Shown here piece by piece: positions 8,447 to 18,005 of a DNA stretch of 51,997 bases. The position numbers and the translations under genes are program-made. The DNA lies in contig JAFWPB010000062.1 in NCBI GenBank assembly GCA_017545245.1, forward strand, positions 1 to 51,997. The letters run 5' to 3'. A model generated the notes under the pieces. The model saw only the letters and a program-made list of their open reading frames with translations, was not told where the DNA came from and made no database searches. The DNA comes from Clostridiales bacterium (GTDB taxonomy: Bacteria > Bacillota > Clostridia > Saccharofermentanales > Saccharofermentanaceae). How positions within the stretch are numbered: the first letter of the stretch is position 1; each line of letters begins with the position of its first letter.

Positions 8447-8475
8447 TTGATTTCCATGTAGGGCAAGCGCATAAT
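8447..8475 (+). promoter_or_regulatory. sigma-A promoter of the repeat-rich lipoprotein gene
   Basis: TTGATT (8447-8452) and CATAAT (8470-8475) are spaced by 17 bp, about 85 bases upstream of the ATG at 8560. Confidence 0.6.
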
Positions 8476-8559
8476 AACTCTATTGATAACGGACAGATTC
8501 TTTGGCTGAGAGAAAATCCAGCGTGCATATCTGTCCTGGGGGAAGGGGTAATAATCAGC

Positions 8560-10413
8560 ATGAGTGATTCTAAGCATTTCCGTAAGGCGGCTGCTTCTGC
8601 GGCGCTTGCGGCAACTATTTTTCTGACGTCCTGTAATTCCGATAAAGAGGTAAAAGAACTCCGTTCTTTCCTGAATGAGAGCAATTACAAGGATGCATCG
8701 GCGTATTTTTCCAGTAATAGTGAAAAAATCAAGTTCGAGAACATCGTGGAAGACGTAGAGAAGTCCATGAACGACATCTATGCGAAGTTCCTGAATAATG
8801 AGTTGCCTGCCGCAGAGGCAAAGACGGATCTTGATTTCCTTCTGAGCATGTGTGAGGGCGAACTTGAGAAGACGATCATCGCAAAGAGAGACTTGATCGA
8901 TAAGATCGATGCTTCGCGTTCCCAGTTTAATAAGGCAGAGCAGTTCTTCAACGAAAAGAACTACCTGAAGGCGATCAATGCGTATAAGAAAGTGATCCCG
9001 GAGGATCCAAGCTATAAGACTGCACAGGCGCACCTTGAGTCCTGCTACACATTTTATACGGAAAAAGTAATTTCTTCTGCTGCAAAGAGAGCGGAGGAAG
9101 ATGACTACGCCGAGGCAATCGAGATCCTCGAAGAAGGTCTGGAGGATATTGGCAAGTCCGATGCGATCGAGGCAAAGATCAAAGAGTATAAAGCCGCATA
9201 TACAAAGTCGGTCAAGGAAAGTGCTTTGAAGAATGCAAAAGAGGCGGCCGACGAGAATAACCTGAGAGGTGCGATCAAGCTTCTGCAGTCTGCGATCAAT
9301 AACCTTAAGGGCGAGGATGTTTCCGATCTGGAAGCCAAGCTCAAGGAATATGAGACCGCATATACAAAGCAGCAGGAAGAAGTAGTACTCAATAATGCGA
9401 AGAATTATGCAGATGAGAAGAACTATGTCCAGGCGGTCAACGTGATCAACGATGCGATCAAGAACTTCGAAGAGGAAGGTCTCGATACATCTAATCTGAA
9501 GAAGAAAGCTGAAGAGTACAACAAGGCACGTGTAGATGCACTCAAACTGAAAGCACTTTCTGATGCAAAGACAAAGGCAGACGAGAAAGATTATGAAGGC
9601 GCCGTCAAGATCCTGACAGATGCCATCAACAGTCTGGAGAACGAAGATGTCACTGACTTGAAAGAAAAGATCGGTGAATATGAAGATGCTTATGTCGATG
9701 CCAAGATTAAGGAGATGGGCGAGTCTGTCGAAAAGAAAGACTACTATGGTGTCTTGCGCAGAGCTCTGGATATCCAGGAACTCTATAAGGACAACAAGAA
9801 ATTGAAAGATTTTATCGTTGAAAACAGAAAGGCATATCTCAAGGAGTTGAAGCCTCAGCTGGATAATTACCTCAAAGAGGAAAGATATGTAGAAGGTTAT
9901 TCGATCTGCTCGAAAGTTCTCGAGGTAATTCCAGGTTCCGAGGAATTGAAGAAGAGAATGGAGAAGTTTGAAGCGAAGAATCCTGTTATGCTTTCGGATA
10001 TTCCGATTGCCGAGAGTGCCTACTTCGATCAGGTCACGGACTATAATCAGACAATCAGCGATACTGTAAATAACGCGTACATTCCGGGTAATCTCTACCA
10101 CCTGCACAATAAGCATGGCGATTGGGGAACCACGGAAGAAGGCTATGCCCGTATCTATCTGAATAAGCAGTACAAAAAGATGCAGGGCGTACTGGCTGTG
10201 GACAGCATCAGTGAAGTGGGCGACTCTGTAGTCACGATTTACGCAGATAATAAAGAAATCTATACAGGCGAATTCAACCGCACGACAGCCCCGCAGGCTA
10301 TCTCCCTGAATGTTACCGGATACGAGTGGCTCGAGATCAAGGTCAAGAATAAGAGTGACGATGCGAACTTTACAGCCGAGATTCTGGTTTCAAATTTCGG
10401 TTTCCTGAAGTGA
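8560..10413 (+). CDS. lipoprotein with tandem TPR-like repeats and NPCBM-like C-terminus
   Basis: The ATG at 8560 follows GGGGGAAGGGG and gives a 617-residue protein with a lipoprotein signal (lipobox LTSC, Cys25). Residues of about 30-480 consist of charged helical repeats of about 50 residues carrying the pattern A-x-x-x-x-(D/E)-x-x-x-Y-x-x-A-(I/V)-x-x-(I/L)-x-x-A-I-x-x-(L/F), e.g. ADEKNYVQAVNVINDAIKNF and ADEKDYEGAVKILTDAINSL. These look like TPR-type hairpins. The last 140 residues (YIPGNLYHLHNKHGDWGTTE onward) are beta-rich and resemble NPCBM-type carbohydrate-binding modules. It is probably an extracytoplasmic scaffold or binding protein. The next gene starts across its stop codon. Confidence 0.75.
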   Translation: MSDSKHFRKAAASAALAATIFLTSCNSDKEVKELRSFLNESNYKDASAYFSSNSEKIKFENIVEDVEKSMNDIYAKFLNNELPAAEAKTDLDFLLSMCEGELEKTIIAKRDLIDKIDASRSQFNKAEQFFNEKNYLKAINAYKKVIPEDPSYKTAQAHLESCYTFYTEKVISSAAKRAEEDDYAEAIEILEEGLEDIGKSDAIEAKIKEYKAAYTKSVKESALKNAKEAADENNLRGAIKLLQSAINNLKGEDVSDLEAKLKEYETAYTKQQEEVVLNNAKNYADEKNYVQAVNVINDAIKNFEEEGLDTSNLKKKAEEYNKARVDALKLKALSDAKTKADEKDYEGAVKILTDAINSLENEDVTDLKEKIGEYEDAYVDAKIKEMGESVEKKDYYGVLRRALDIQELYKDNKKLKDFIVENRKAYLKELKPQLDNYLKEERYVEGYSICSKVLEVIPGSEELKKRMEKFEAKNPVMLSDIPIAESAYFDQVTDYNQTISDTVNNAYIPGNLYHLHNKHGDWGTTEEGYARIYLNKQYKKMQGVLAVDSISEVGDSVVTIYADNKEIYTGEFNRTTAPQAISLNVTGYEWLEIKVKNKSDDANFTAEILVSNFGFLK

Positions 10414-10415
10414 TC

Positions 10416-11120
10416 ATGTATAAAGAGAGAATACAAAACGCACTTGAAACGCAACCTGATGACGGGTTGCGTTTTGAATGCCTGGAGATCTCCTGTGAAG
10501 AAGGAGTGATCTCCGATTTCCGTATTTACAGGAAAAAACTGTTTGGTCAGACTTCGGCCGAGCGGGCGGGACTTCCCCAAAGGATCAGTTCTTTTGCAGA
10601 GGAAATCGAGAAGAAATACCCGGGATTTGCTCTCTTTGATTATTCCAAACGCGAGGACCAGAACTATTCCCTTGCTTTTGAACCGAACCGCTCACCTGCG
10701 TATACGCGGCGTTCTTCTTTCTTTCCGGAATCCTGTAAACTCATCCAGGTAGGTTATATAATCGGCCCGGATAATCAGGTTCTCGAGGAGAAAGAATACT
10801 ATAAAATCAATGAAGAGGAAGTATCCGTTTCCGATCGGATCGGGGAAGAAACGCATCAACTGATCAAGGACAACCATTACAAGCCTTTTATGTGCGGCAT
10901 CAATTACCGTGGGGAGGATGAAGAATGGAAAGTCTACTACATGAATGCAGTTACGGATCTTTCCCGCTTTGGCGTGGAACAGCCGCTTCGTTTTTTCGAT
11001 GTGCTTGGACTTGAAGAGGAGATGCATGAGATTGCCAGAATGCTTTATGAAAGAGATCTCTGGCTATACGGACTGGCAAGAAGCGACAGGAAATGGCGGT
11101 TTTATTATTTCCCGAAGTGA
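10416..11120 (+). CDS. uncharacterised cytoplasmic protein
   Basis: This protein is about 234 residues with no signal peptide, membrane segment or motif I recognise. It is rich in aromatic and charged residues (for example EYYKINEEE and KWRFYYFPK at the end). The chosen ATG at 10416 lies three bases past the stop of the lipoprotein gene; an in-frame GTG at 10410 overlaps that stop and is an alternative. Neither has a clear ribosome binding site, so translation probably depends on coupling to the upstream gene. The frame is uninterrupted and has codon use like its neighbours, so I take it as real. The function is unknown. Confidence 0.75.
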   Translation: MYKERIQNALETQPDDGLRFECLEISCEEGVISDFRIYRKKLFGQTSAERAGLPQRISSFAEEIEKKYPGFALFDYSKREDQNYSLAFEPNRSPAYTRRSSFFPESCKLIQVGYIIGPDNQVLEEKEYYKINEEEVSVSDRIGEETHQLIKDNHYKPFMCGINYRGEDEEWKVYYMNAVTDLSRFGVEQPLRFFDVLGLEEEMHEIARMLYERDLWLYGLARSDRKWRFYYFPK

Positions 11121-11178
11121 ACATGCATTGCCATGTATGTGGTATTGTATGGGGAGAAAATGCGCAGAGGAGAAACAG

Positions 11179-11646
11179 ATGGAAAAGACACCGTGCCTTG
11201 TAAAAATCGACAGTGCTTTTGAAGAAGAAGGAAAGAACTATCCGGGAACTTTTGAATCTTCGGAGGACAGGATCCGTGTGACCTGGACGCAGCCGGAGGA
11301 GGAGAAAGGCCAGGGAGACAGTAAATTTATTCTGAGCTACCGCGTGCTGGAAAAGGTGTTGAAACTTACGCGCCGCGGCGGAGCCGAGACGGAAATGGAA
11401 TTCCGTAGCGGGGAAAAGACAGAAGGGATCATGCGGACAAGCCACGGTGATTTCGACCTTCAGATGGAAACAAGAGAGCTCCGCTTTTTCCATGAAGAGG
11501 ATGATTTTGAAGAAGAAACGGACGGTGAAATCTATCTGGTAAAGAAGGCATCTTTGATCTACGATCTTTGCTTTCCGAATCAGGATCCGATGTCGAATCA
11601 GATGTTTTTTGAAATACGTATTGCCAAGAAAGAAAAAAATGTATAG
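11179..11646 (+). CDS. DUF1934 (YwiB-like) beta-barrel protein
   Basis: The 155-residue protein starts at ATG 11179 after GAGGAGAAAC. The pattern of alternating strands, with IRVTWTQPEE near the start and MEFRSGEKTEGIMRTSHGDF and LIYDLCFPNQDPMSNQMFFEIRI later, fits the DUF1934/YwiB family of small lipocalin-like proteins of unknown function found in Firmicutes. The reading frame continues open far upstream, but that part overlaps the preceding gene. It is followed by the rpmF promoter. Confidence 0.78.
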   Translation: MEKTPCLVKIDSAFEEEGKNYPGTFESSEDRIRVTWTQPEEEKGQGDSKFILSYRVLEKVLKLTRRGGAETEMEFRSGEKTEGIMRTSHGDFDLQMETRELRFFHEEDDFEEETDGEIYLVKKASLIYDLCFPNQDPMSNQMFFEIRIAKKEKNV

Positions 11647-11674
11647 AATCTTCTGGTAACACAAAGAAACGTGC

Positions 11675-11703
11675 TTGACAAAGACTTTTCATTAGTGCAT
11701 AAT
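11675..11703 (+). promoter_or_regulatory. sigma-A promoter of rpmF
   Basis: A perfect -35 TTGACA (11675-11680) and CATAAT (11698-11703) are 17 bp apart. Transcription would start near 11710, giving a 5' leader of about 70 nt before the L32 start. Confidence 0.8.
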
Positions 11704-11782
11704 ATCATTCGCGCCTCAAGGAATTAGTGTGGCTGCGAAGTATATTTAGAGTAATCTAAGAGTAGTATTGGAGGTGGATGCG

Positions 11783-11971
11783 ATGGCTCATCCGAAGCGT
11801 AAATGGTCGAAAGCTAGAACTTCTCGTCATAGAAGTGCCTGGAAGCTTGTTTTGCCAGGATTGGTAGAGTGCCCCAATTGCCACACTAAGATGTTGCGCC
11901 ATAAGGTTTGTAAGACCTGCGGTTATCTTGATGGCAAGGAGATCATCAATAAAGCTGATGAGATTGCTTGA
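11783..11971 (+). CDS. rpmF: 50S ribosomal protein L32
   Basis: The 62-residue protein begins MAHPKRKWSKARTSRHRSAW and carries the zinc-binding pair CPNC and CKTC, the cysteine-containing form of L32. The ATG at 11783 has a perfect GGAGGTGG site upstream. In many Firmicutes rpmF follows a YceD/DUF177 gene; here it follows the DUF1934 gene and has its own promoter. The gene is monocistronic, ending in the terminator at 12001. Confidence 0.98.
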   Translation: MAHPKRKWSKARTSRHRSAWKLVLPGLVECPNCHTKMLRHKVCKTCGYLDGKEIINKADEIA

Positions 11972-12000
11972 TAGCAACGAAGTACGACTACAAATAATTG

Positions 12001-12037
12001 GCAGTGTTTCGAATAAAATTGAATCACTGCTTTTTTT
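12001..12037 (+). terminator. Rho-independent terminator of rpmF
   Basis: GCAGTG (12001-12006) pairs with CACTGC (12025-12030), and seven T residues follow. Confidence 0.85.
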
Positions 12038-12143
12038 CTGTCTTTTGCATTGTTACTGCGCCGCCGGCTGAGGCTTTTACAGTTTCCACCGGAAAAAGGC
12101 CGAAACAAGATGCAGAAGGGCATCCCGATAAGGAGATCGTCTT

Positions 12144-13532
12144 TTGGCCAATAAAAGAGAAGAGTTCCGCCGTATTAAGGAAGTAGTTCCGGGTAGTATT
12201 GCCGAGGAGATCGGTGTTGAGCCCGGCTATATCCTTGTGTCGATCGACGGGGTCGAAGTGCGTGATGTTTTCGACTACCGGATCCGTGAACGTGCGTCAG
12301 AGATGCTTCTGGCATTCCGTCTGCCGGACGGGCAGATCGCGGAAGTCGAACTCGAGAAAGACGAGGACGAGGAGCTCGGCCTGGTCTTCGAAGATCCGAT
12401 CATGTGTAACTGTACGTCCTGTGCGAACAAGTGCATTTTCTGTTTTATTGACCAGAACCCGAAAGGAATGCGTGAGACACTCTATTTTAAAGATGACGAC
12501 ATGCGCATGTCTTTCCTGACCGGTAACTACGTTACCCTGACGAACCTATCGGACAAGGAATTTGAAAGGATCATCGGCTACCATCTTTCGCCGATCAATG
12601 TTTCTGTGCATGCGACGGATCCGGTGGTGCGTGAGAAGATGATCAACAACAAGTTTGCATATAAACTGATGCCGCGTCTTCGGAAGATGATCGAGAACGG
12701 TATCACGATCAACTGCCAGATCGTCTGCTGCCCGGGCTACAACAATGGACCGGTATTGGACCAGACGATACGGGACCTCGCAGAACTGGGAGAGGGTGTG
12801 CTTTCCATAGCGGTAGTGCCGGTTGGTGTTACGAAATTCCGTGAAGAGAATGGTCTTGTGAAGCTGGAGCTTTTCAATAAGAAGACAGCCGGCGAACTTC
12901 TGGATCAGGTGGCATACTGGCAGGACTACTTTATGAAAACACGTGGTGAGCGTATTTTCTTTGCGGCGGACGAGTTCTACGTGCGTGCGGAGCGGCCGAT
13001 CCCTGCGGCGGAAGAGTATGAAGGTTACCCGCAGCTGGAAAACGGCGTGGGCATGCTTTCTGAAAGAGATGCAGCCATGACCAAGGGTGTGGCCCTTCGT
13101 AAGAAACACATGCCGAAGAAGATCGATCATCCCTATGTGGGAAAGCGTTTTACCATGATTTCCGGCACCGATGCGGCGCCGTATACGGAAAAGTTTGCGA
13201 AAGACATTTCCTTATTATATAATATCGATTTGGTCGTTTTGGCTGTGCTGAATGAATTCTTCGGCCATACTATCACGGTGTCAGGTCTTCTGACCGGCGG
13301 AGATATCTCAAATGCGGTCCTGGCGGAGCGCGAAGCGGGAAGAGGTCCGGATGTGGTGATCCTGACGGCCAACATGATGAAAGCGGATGAGGATATCTTC
13401 CTCGATGATATGACGCTGGATCAGTTTAAAGAGAAAGTCGGTATTCCGGTCATTGTGGCCGAATGCGAAGGCTCTGGTGCGCTAAAAGCACTGGACACGT
13501 TCCTTGATATGTATAAGGGCGTGGAAGACTAA
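12144..13532 (+). CDS. DUF512 radical SAM protein with N-terminal PDZ domain
   Basis: The 462-residue protein begins at a TTG at 12144 with AAGGAGATC upstream; no ATG fits better. Residues of about 8-65 form a PDZ-like domain (VPGSIAEEIGVEPGYILVSIDG). A radical SAM core follows, with the cluster motif CANKCIFC and a preceding CNC. The C-terminal DUF512 region contains the TGGD and PDVVILTANM stretches. The family is widespread in Clostridia and often next to der, as here. The substrate is not established. The protein is complete, with no missing cluster cysteine. Confidence 0.93.
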   Translation: MANKREEFRRIKEVVPGSIAEEIGVEPGYILVSIDGVEVRDVFDYRIRERASEMLLAFRLPDGQIAEVELEKDEDEELGLVFEDPIMCNCTSCANKCIFCFIDQNPKGMRETLYFKDDDMRMSFLTGNYVTLTNLSDKEFERIIGYHLSPINVSVHATDPVVREKMINNKFAYKLMPRLRKMIENGITINCQIVCCPGYNNGPVLDQTIRDLAELGEGVLSIAVVPVGVTKFREENGLVKLELFNKKTAGELLDQVAYWQDYFMKTRGERIFFAADEFYVRAERPIPAAEEYEGYPQLENGVGMLSERDAAMTKGVALRKKHMPKKIDHPYVGKRFTMISGTDAAPYTEKFAKDISLLYNIDLVVLAVLNEFFGHTITVSGLLTGGDISNAVLAEREAGRGPDVVILTANMMKADEDIFLDDMTLDQFKEKVGIPVIVAECEGSGALKALDTFLDMYKGVED

Positions 13533-13556
13533 AACGAAAGAAAGGATGACGAAAGC

Positions 13557-14924
13557 ATGAGTAAACCGGTAGTAGCCATAGTGGGACGTCCGAATGTCGG
13601 GAAATCCTCGCTTTTCAATGCTCTCTATGGGGAACGTATTTCTATCGTGCATGACCAGCCCGGTGTGACCCGTGACCGTATCTATGCAGAGACGGTATGG
13701 CGTGAGCGTGAATTTGTCATGATCGACACAGGCGGTATCGAGCCGGATACAAACGATGTGATCCTGAAGGGCATGCGTCTTCAGGCGGAGATCGCCATCG
13801 AGACTGCGGATGTCATCCTTTTCATGTGTGATATCCAGTCGGGACTGACTGCGGCAGATGAAGAAATCGCGACGATGCTGAGAAAAGCTAATCGTCCGGT
13901 CGTGCTGGCCGTTAATAAGGTCGACCATGTCGGCGAACCACCGACGGAGCTTTATGAATTCTATAATCTGGGACTGGGCGAGGTTTATCCGATTTCTTCT
14001 TCGCACCGTCTTGGAATCGGTGAGATGCTGGACGCAATCTACGAACTCTTCCCTGCGGAAAAGAGTGAGGAGGAGGAGAATGAGACGATACGCGTCGCTC
14101 TTATTGGTAAGCCGAATGCAGGTAAGTCATCGCTTTCCAATTATATGACAGGACAGGAACGTTCCATCGTTTCCGATATCCCGGGTACCACGAGAGATGC
14201 GATCGATTCTCTTGTGATCAATAAACATGGCAAGTTTACCATCGTCGATACGGCAGGCCTTCGTAAGAAAGGTCGTATTGAGGATGCTGTCGAGAAATAC
14301 AGCATGATCCGTTCGCTGTCTGCGATCGAAAAGGCAAATGTCTGCGTCATCCTGATCGATGCGGTCGAAGGGGTGACCGAGCAGGATACCAAGGTTGCCG
14401 GATATGCACATAATGCCGGCAAGGCCTGTATCTTTGCCGTCAACAAGTGGGATCTGATCGAGAAGGAGACCGGAACACTTGAAGCCATGGAAAAGCAGCT
14501 TAAAGACCGTTTTGCGTTCATGAGCTACGCTCCGGTCGTCTTTATTTCTGCCAAGACCGGTCAACGTGTAGACAAGCTTTTCGAGCAGATCAAGCGTGTA
14601 TACGAGAATGCCGGCAAGCGTCTGAAGACCGGTGTCCTGAATGACCTTCTTACTGAGTGTGTGGCGATGGTGCCGACTCCTCAGGACAAAGGCAAGCATC
14701 TCAAGATCTATTACGGCACACAGGTGGCCGTCTATCCACCGCAGTTTGTGCTTTTCGTGAACGACAGTACCCTGATGCATTTCTCCTATGAGAGATATCT
14801 GGAGAACCAGTTCCGCAAAAACTTTGATTTCGCCGGCACGCCGATACGAATATATATGAGAGAAAAAGACAAGAAGAAAGATCTAAAACCAGAAGGGAAT
14901 GACTCGAAGTATGACAAAGATTGA
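13557..14924 (+). CDS. der: ribosome biogenesis GTPase Der (EngA)
   Basis: The 455-residue protein has the tandem GTPase domains unique to Der. The first has G1 GRPNVGKSS, G3 DTGG and G4 NKVD; the second has G1 GKPNAGKSS, G3 DTAG and G4 NKWD. A KH-like C-terminal domain follows (VPTPQDKGKHLKIYYGTQ) with a Lys-rich tail. It assists 50S subunit maturation. GAAAGAAAGGATG precedes the start. Its 3' end overlaps the typA start by 14 bases. Confidence 0.98.
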   Translation: MSKPVVAIVGRPNVGKSSLFNALYGERISIVHDQPGVTRDRIYAETVWREREFVMIDTGGIEPDTNDVILKGMRLQAEIAIETADVILFMCDIQSGLTAADEEIATMLRKANRPVVLAVNKVDHVGEPPTELYEFYNLGLGEVYPISSSHRLGIGEMLDAIYELFPAEKSEEEENETIRVALIGKPNAGKSSLSNYMTGQERSIVSDIPGTTRDAIDSLVINKHGKFTIVDTAGLRKKGRIEDAVEKYSMIRSLSAIEKANVCVILIDAVEGVTEQDTKVAGYAHNAGKACIFAVNKWDLIEKETGTLEAMEKQLKDRFAFMSYAPVVFISAKTGQRVDKLFEQIKRVYENAGKRLKTGVLNDLLTECVAMVPTPQDKGKHLKIYYGTQVAVYPPQFVLFVNDSTLMHFSYERYLENQFRKNFDFAGTPIRIYMREKDKKKDLKPEGNDSKYDKD

Positions 14925-16752
14925 GAATCTGAGAAACATTGCAATTATCGCCCACGTTGACCATGGTAAGACGACCATCGTTGACTCGATGCTCAAGCAG
15001 GCAGGTATCTACCGTGAGAATGAGCAGATCGTTGAGCAGGTCATGGACAGTAACGACCTCGAACGTGAAAGAGGTATCACGATCCTGGCGAAGAATACGG
15101 CTATTTCCTATAAGAACTACCGTATCAATGTCGTCGATACGCCCGGCCACGCCGATTTCGGCGGTGAGGTAGAGCGAGTCCTCAAGATGGTGGACGGTGT
15201 TCTCCTTGTTGTTGATGCGTATGACGGACCGATGCCGCAGACGCGCTTCGTTTTGCGAAAAGCACTGGAGATGGGCTTGAAGCCGATCGTGTGCATCAAT
15301 AAGATCGACCGTCCGGACGAGCGTGCGATCGAAGTCGTGGACATGGTCCTCGAGCTCTTCATCGAACTTGGTGCCGATGATGATCAGATCGATTTCCCGA
15401 TCATCTATACATCCGGTAAGGTGGGCATTGCTACCGCGGATATTCAGGAATATATCGATGGCAAGAAACTTGATTTCTGCCCGCTCCTGGATGCGATCAT
15501 CGATAATATCCCGTGCCCGGAGGGAGATACAGAAGGACCTCTGCAGCTTCTGGTAAGTAATATTGACTCTGACCCATATATCGGCCGTATCGCGATCGGC
15601 CGTATCGAGAGAGGTTCCATTAAGCAGAACCAGCCGGTCGTTGTATGCACCTATGATGATAATGCAACGAAGAATGCCCGTATCGTCAAGCTCCTCCGCT
15701 TCCAGGGCCTTGCCCGTCAGGAAGTGCAGGAAGCTTCCGTTGGTGAGATTGTATGCGTTGCCGGTATCCCGGAGATCAACATCGGCGATACCATCTGCGC
15801 GCAGGATTGCCCGGAACCGATGCCGTTTGTCGATATCGACGAACCGACGATCGCCATGACGTTCTCTGTCAATGACAGTCCTTTTGCCGGACAAGACGGA
15901 AAATACGTTACTTCCCGTCACCTTCGTGACCGTCTTTTTAAGGAGATGGAGACCAACGTTTCCATGCGTCTTGAAGAAACCGATACAACAGAAGCCTTTG
16001 TCGTTAAGGGAAGAGGTGAGCTTCATCTTTCCATCCTGATCGAGACGATGCGCCGTGAAGGATATGAGTTCCAGGTTTCCCGTCCGCAGGTCATCATGAA
16101 GGAAGTGGACGGCGTTCTCTGTGAGCCTGTAGAGATGCTCCTGATTGACGTTCCGGAGGAGTTCGTCGGCGCGGTCATCGAGAAACTCGGTGCCAGAAAA
16201 GCCGAGATGGTCAACATGTTCCCGCCGGAGAAAGGCTACACACGTCTGGAGTTTAAGGTACCGTCCCGTGGCATCCTCGGCTATCGTACCGAGTTTTTGA
16301 CCGACACCAAGGGCAATGGTATAATGAACAGCGTAATCAGCGGATTCGAGCCATTTGCCGGCGAGATCGAAACACGTTCCCATGGTGTTCTGGTAGCGTT
16401 TGAGAGCGGCGAGGCAATGACTTACGGCCTTTACAATGCACAGGAAAGAGGACAGCTCTTCATTGGTGCCGGAACGCCGGTCTATGAGGGCATGATCGTG
16501 GGTATCAACCCGAAGAATGAGGATATCACGGTCAACGTCTGCAAGAAGAAGCACGTTACGAATATGCGTGCTGCAGGTTCCGATGATGCACTCCGTCTGA
16601 CACCGCCTCTGAACTACAGCCTCGAGCAGTGCCTCGAATTTGTAGGAGACGATGAGCTCTGCGAAGTGACACCGAAGAACATCCGTCTTCGTAAGAAGAT
16701 CCTTTCCACAGAACTCCGTGCCAAGGACCGTGCCGCGAAGAAAAACAGCTGA
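14911..16752 (+). CDS. typA: translational GTPase TypA/BipA
   Basis: The 613-residue ribosome-associated GTPase has the EF-G-like motifs [26 protein letters not shown] and NKIDRP, followed by the domain II/III/V order of TypA ([21 protein letters not shown], then the C-terminal domain). I prefer the ATG at 14911 because the resulting [19 protein letters not shown] matches the family start; an in-frame ATG at 14899 would sit right against the AGAAGGG site. The gene overlaps der, suggesting one operon of translation-related genes. Confidence 0.97.
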   Translation: MTKIENLRNIAIIAHVDHGKTTIVDSMLKQAGIYRENEQIVEQVMDSNDLERERGITILAKNTAISYKNYRINVVDTPGHADFGGEVERVLKMVDGVLLVVDAYDGPMPQTRFVLRKALEMGLKPIVCINKIDRPDERAIEVVDMVLELFIELGADDDQIDFPIIYTSGKVGIATADIQEYIDGKKLDFCPLLDAIIDNIPCPEGDTEGPLQLLVSNIDSDPYIGRIAIGRIERGSIKQNQPVVVCTYDDNATKNARIVKLLRFQGLARQEVQEASVGEIVCVAGIPEINIGDTICAQDCPEPMPFVDIDEPTIAMTFSVNDSPFAGQDGKYVTSRHLRDRLFKEMETNVSMRLEETDTTEAFVVKGRGELHLSILIETMRREGYEFQVSRPQVIMKEVDGVLCEPVEMLLIDVPEEFVGAVIEKLGARKAEMVNMFPPEKGYTRLEFKVPSRGILGYRTEFLTDTKGNGIMNSVISGFEPFAGEIETRSHGVLVAFESGEAMTYGLYNAQERGQLFIGAGTPVYEGMIVGINPKNEDITVNVCKKKHVTNMRAAGSDDALRLTPPLNYSLEQCLEFVGDDELCEVTPKNIRLRKKILSTELRAKDRAAKKNS

Positions 16753-16814
16753 CAGGCAAGAACGCTCTGCTTTTCCGTAGCAGGTAGTCCTTGCAAAAAG
16801 GAGATAGAAACGTC

Positions 16815-18005
16815 ATGTTTTCGAGAAAAGTATCGATTGCATTACGAATTTTGATTATATTCGCCTGCGTGGTCGTAAGTGCTTTTCTGGGAGTATTCCT
16901 GGGCTATAACTACGTCATTTCACAGAATGCGCGTTTTACCAAGCTGGAAAGACAGATAAAAAACGGGGAACTGGTCATCAATCAGGATACTCCGGGCAGT
17001 GTCATGATCGTGATCCGTTCCGGTGATACGACAAGCGATATCGCCGAACAGCTTAAGAAGGCAGGTCTGATAAAGAATACAACAACATTCTCCATCATGA
17101 GCAAGTTTAACGGCTTTGACGGCGGATATCTCGCTGGTACACACTTCCTGACGCCGGATCTTACTTACGATGAGATGATGTATCTCCTTTGCCAGGAACC
17201 GGAAGTTGTCCGTATTACATTCCCGGAAGGCTTTACTTACCGTGAGATCAAGGCTCGTCTTAAGGAAAAAGGACTTGCTTTCAGCGAGAAGCGTCTGGAT
17301 GAGTGCATGAACAGCCCGGACCTTTTCGTAAACTACTCCTTCGTTTCTGCCATCAAAGCAAGTGATGACCGTGACTATATCCTTAGTGGATATCTTTTCC
17401 CGGATACCTACGATTTCGATATGAACGCAAGTGAGGAAGAGATCATCTCTACGTTCCTGCGTAATATGAACGTCAAGCTCTATGAGGAGTTCTATGAGCG
17501 TGCCGATAAGCTTGGCATGTCCATGGATGAGGTATTGACACTGGCCTCCCTGATCCAGAAAGAAACGACCGATAAGACGGATATGCTTTATATTTCCGCC
17601 GTTTTCCATAACCGACTGAATTCTGAGGATCCGGACATGCGTTATCTGGGTTCCGATGCTTCAATCAACTTTATTCGTGAAAACCAGGGCTTGAGTCATG
17701 TATGGGCAGCTTCCGAGGAAGACCTTCAGATGGAAAGCCCGTACAACACATACCGTCATCCGGGACTTCCACCGGGACCGATCTGCATGCCGAGTCTGGA
17801 TGCCATCCAGGCGGCGCTTTATCCGGAACCCAACTGCAACTATTACTATTTCTGTGCGAAGGGTAATGGCCGAACCGCTTTTGCCGTAACGAAAGAAGAG
17901 CATGAAGCGAATGTAGAGAAGTATAAGGAGAACTGGACCGATACTCCGTCTGATTCCGGTTCGGATGTCGAAAGTGAGGACGCGGAGGATTACGATGAGG
18001 GTTGA
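16815..18005 (+). CDS. mltG: endolytic murein transglycosylase MltG
   Basis: The 396-residue protein has a short cytoplasmic N-terminus, one membrane helix at about 8-32 and a YceG catalytic domain. The LASLIQKET stretch holds the catalytic Glu, and YNTYRHPGLPPGPICMPS is the conserved family motif. It cleaves nascent glycan strands and sets their length. The ATG at 16815 has AAAAAGGAGAT upstream. The C-terminus ends in an acidic Ser/Asp/Glu tail. The next gene overlaps its stop by 11 bases; in Bacillus the mltG homologue (yrrL) is also near U32 peptidases. Confidence 0.96.
   Translation: MFSRKVSIALRILIIFACVVVSAFLGVFLGYNYVISQNARFTKLERQIKNGELVINQDTPGSVMIVIRSGDTTSDIAEQLKKAGLIKNTTTFSIMSKFNGFDGGYLAGTHFLTPDLTYDEMMYLLCQEPEVVRITFPEGFTYREIKARLKEKGLAFSEKRLDECMNSPDLFVNYSFVSAIKASDDRDYILSGYLFPDTYDFDMNASEEEIISTFLRNMNVKLYEEFYERADKLGMSMDEVLTLASLIQKETTDKTDMLYISAVFHNRLNSEDPDMRYLGSDASINFIRENQGLSHVWAASEEDLQMESPYNTYRHPGLPPGPICMPSLDAIQAALYPEPNCNYYYFCAKGNGRTAFAVTKEEHEANVEKYKENWTDTPSDSGSDVESEDAEDYDEG

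Noticed and set aside
8305..10116. Very long minus-strand open frame continuing upstream of the pseudouridine synthase
   Set aside because: It is antisense to the lipoprotein gene, has a protein composition of Ile/Leu/Cys/Arg runs typical of shadow frames, and a clear start with a good ribosome binding site exists at 8304.
10945..11178. Upstream extension of the DUF1934 frame
   Set aside because: It overlaps the preceding gene in another frame. The ATG at 11179 has a proper ribosome binding site and gives the family length.
14701..16554. 617-residue minus-strand frame
   Set aside because: It lies opposite typA, whose motifs are complete. The frame is open only because of codon bias on the other strand.
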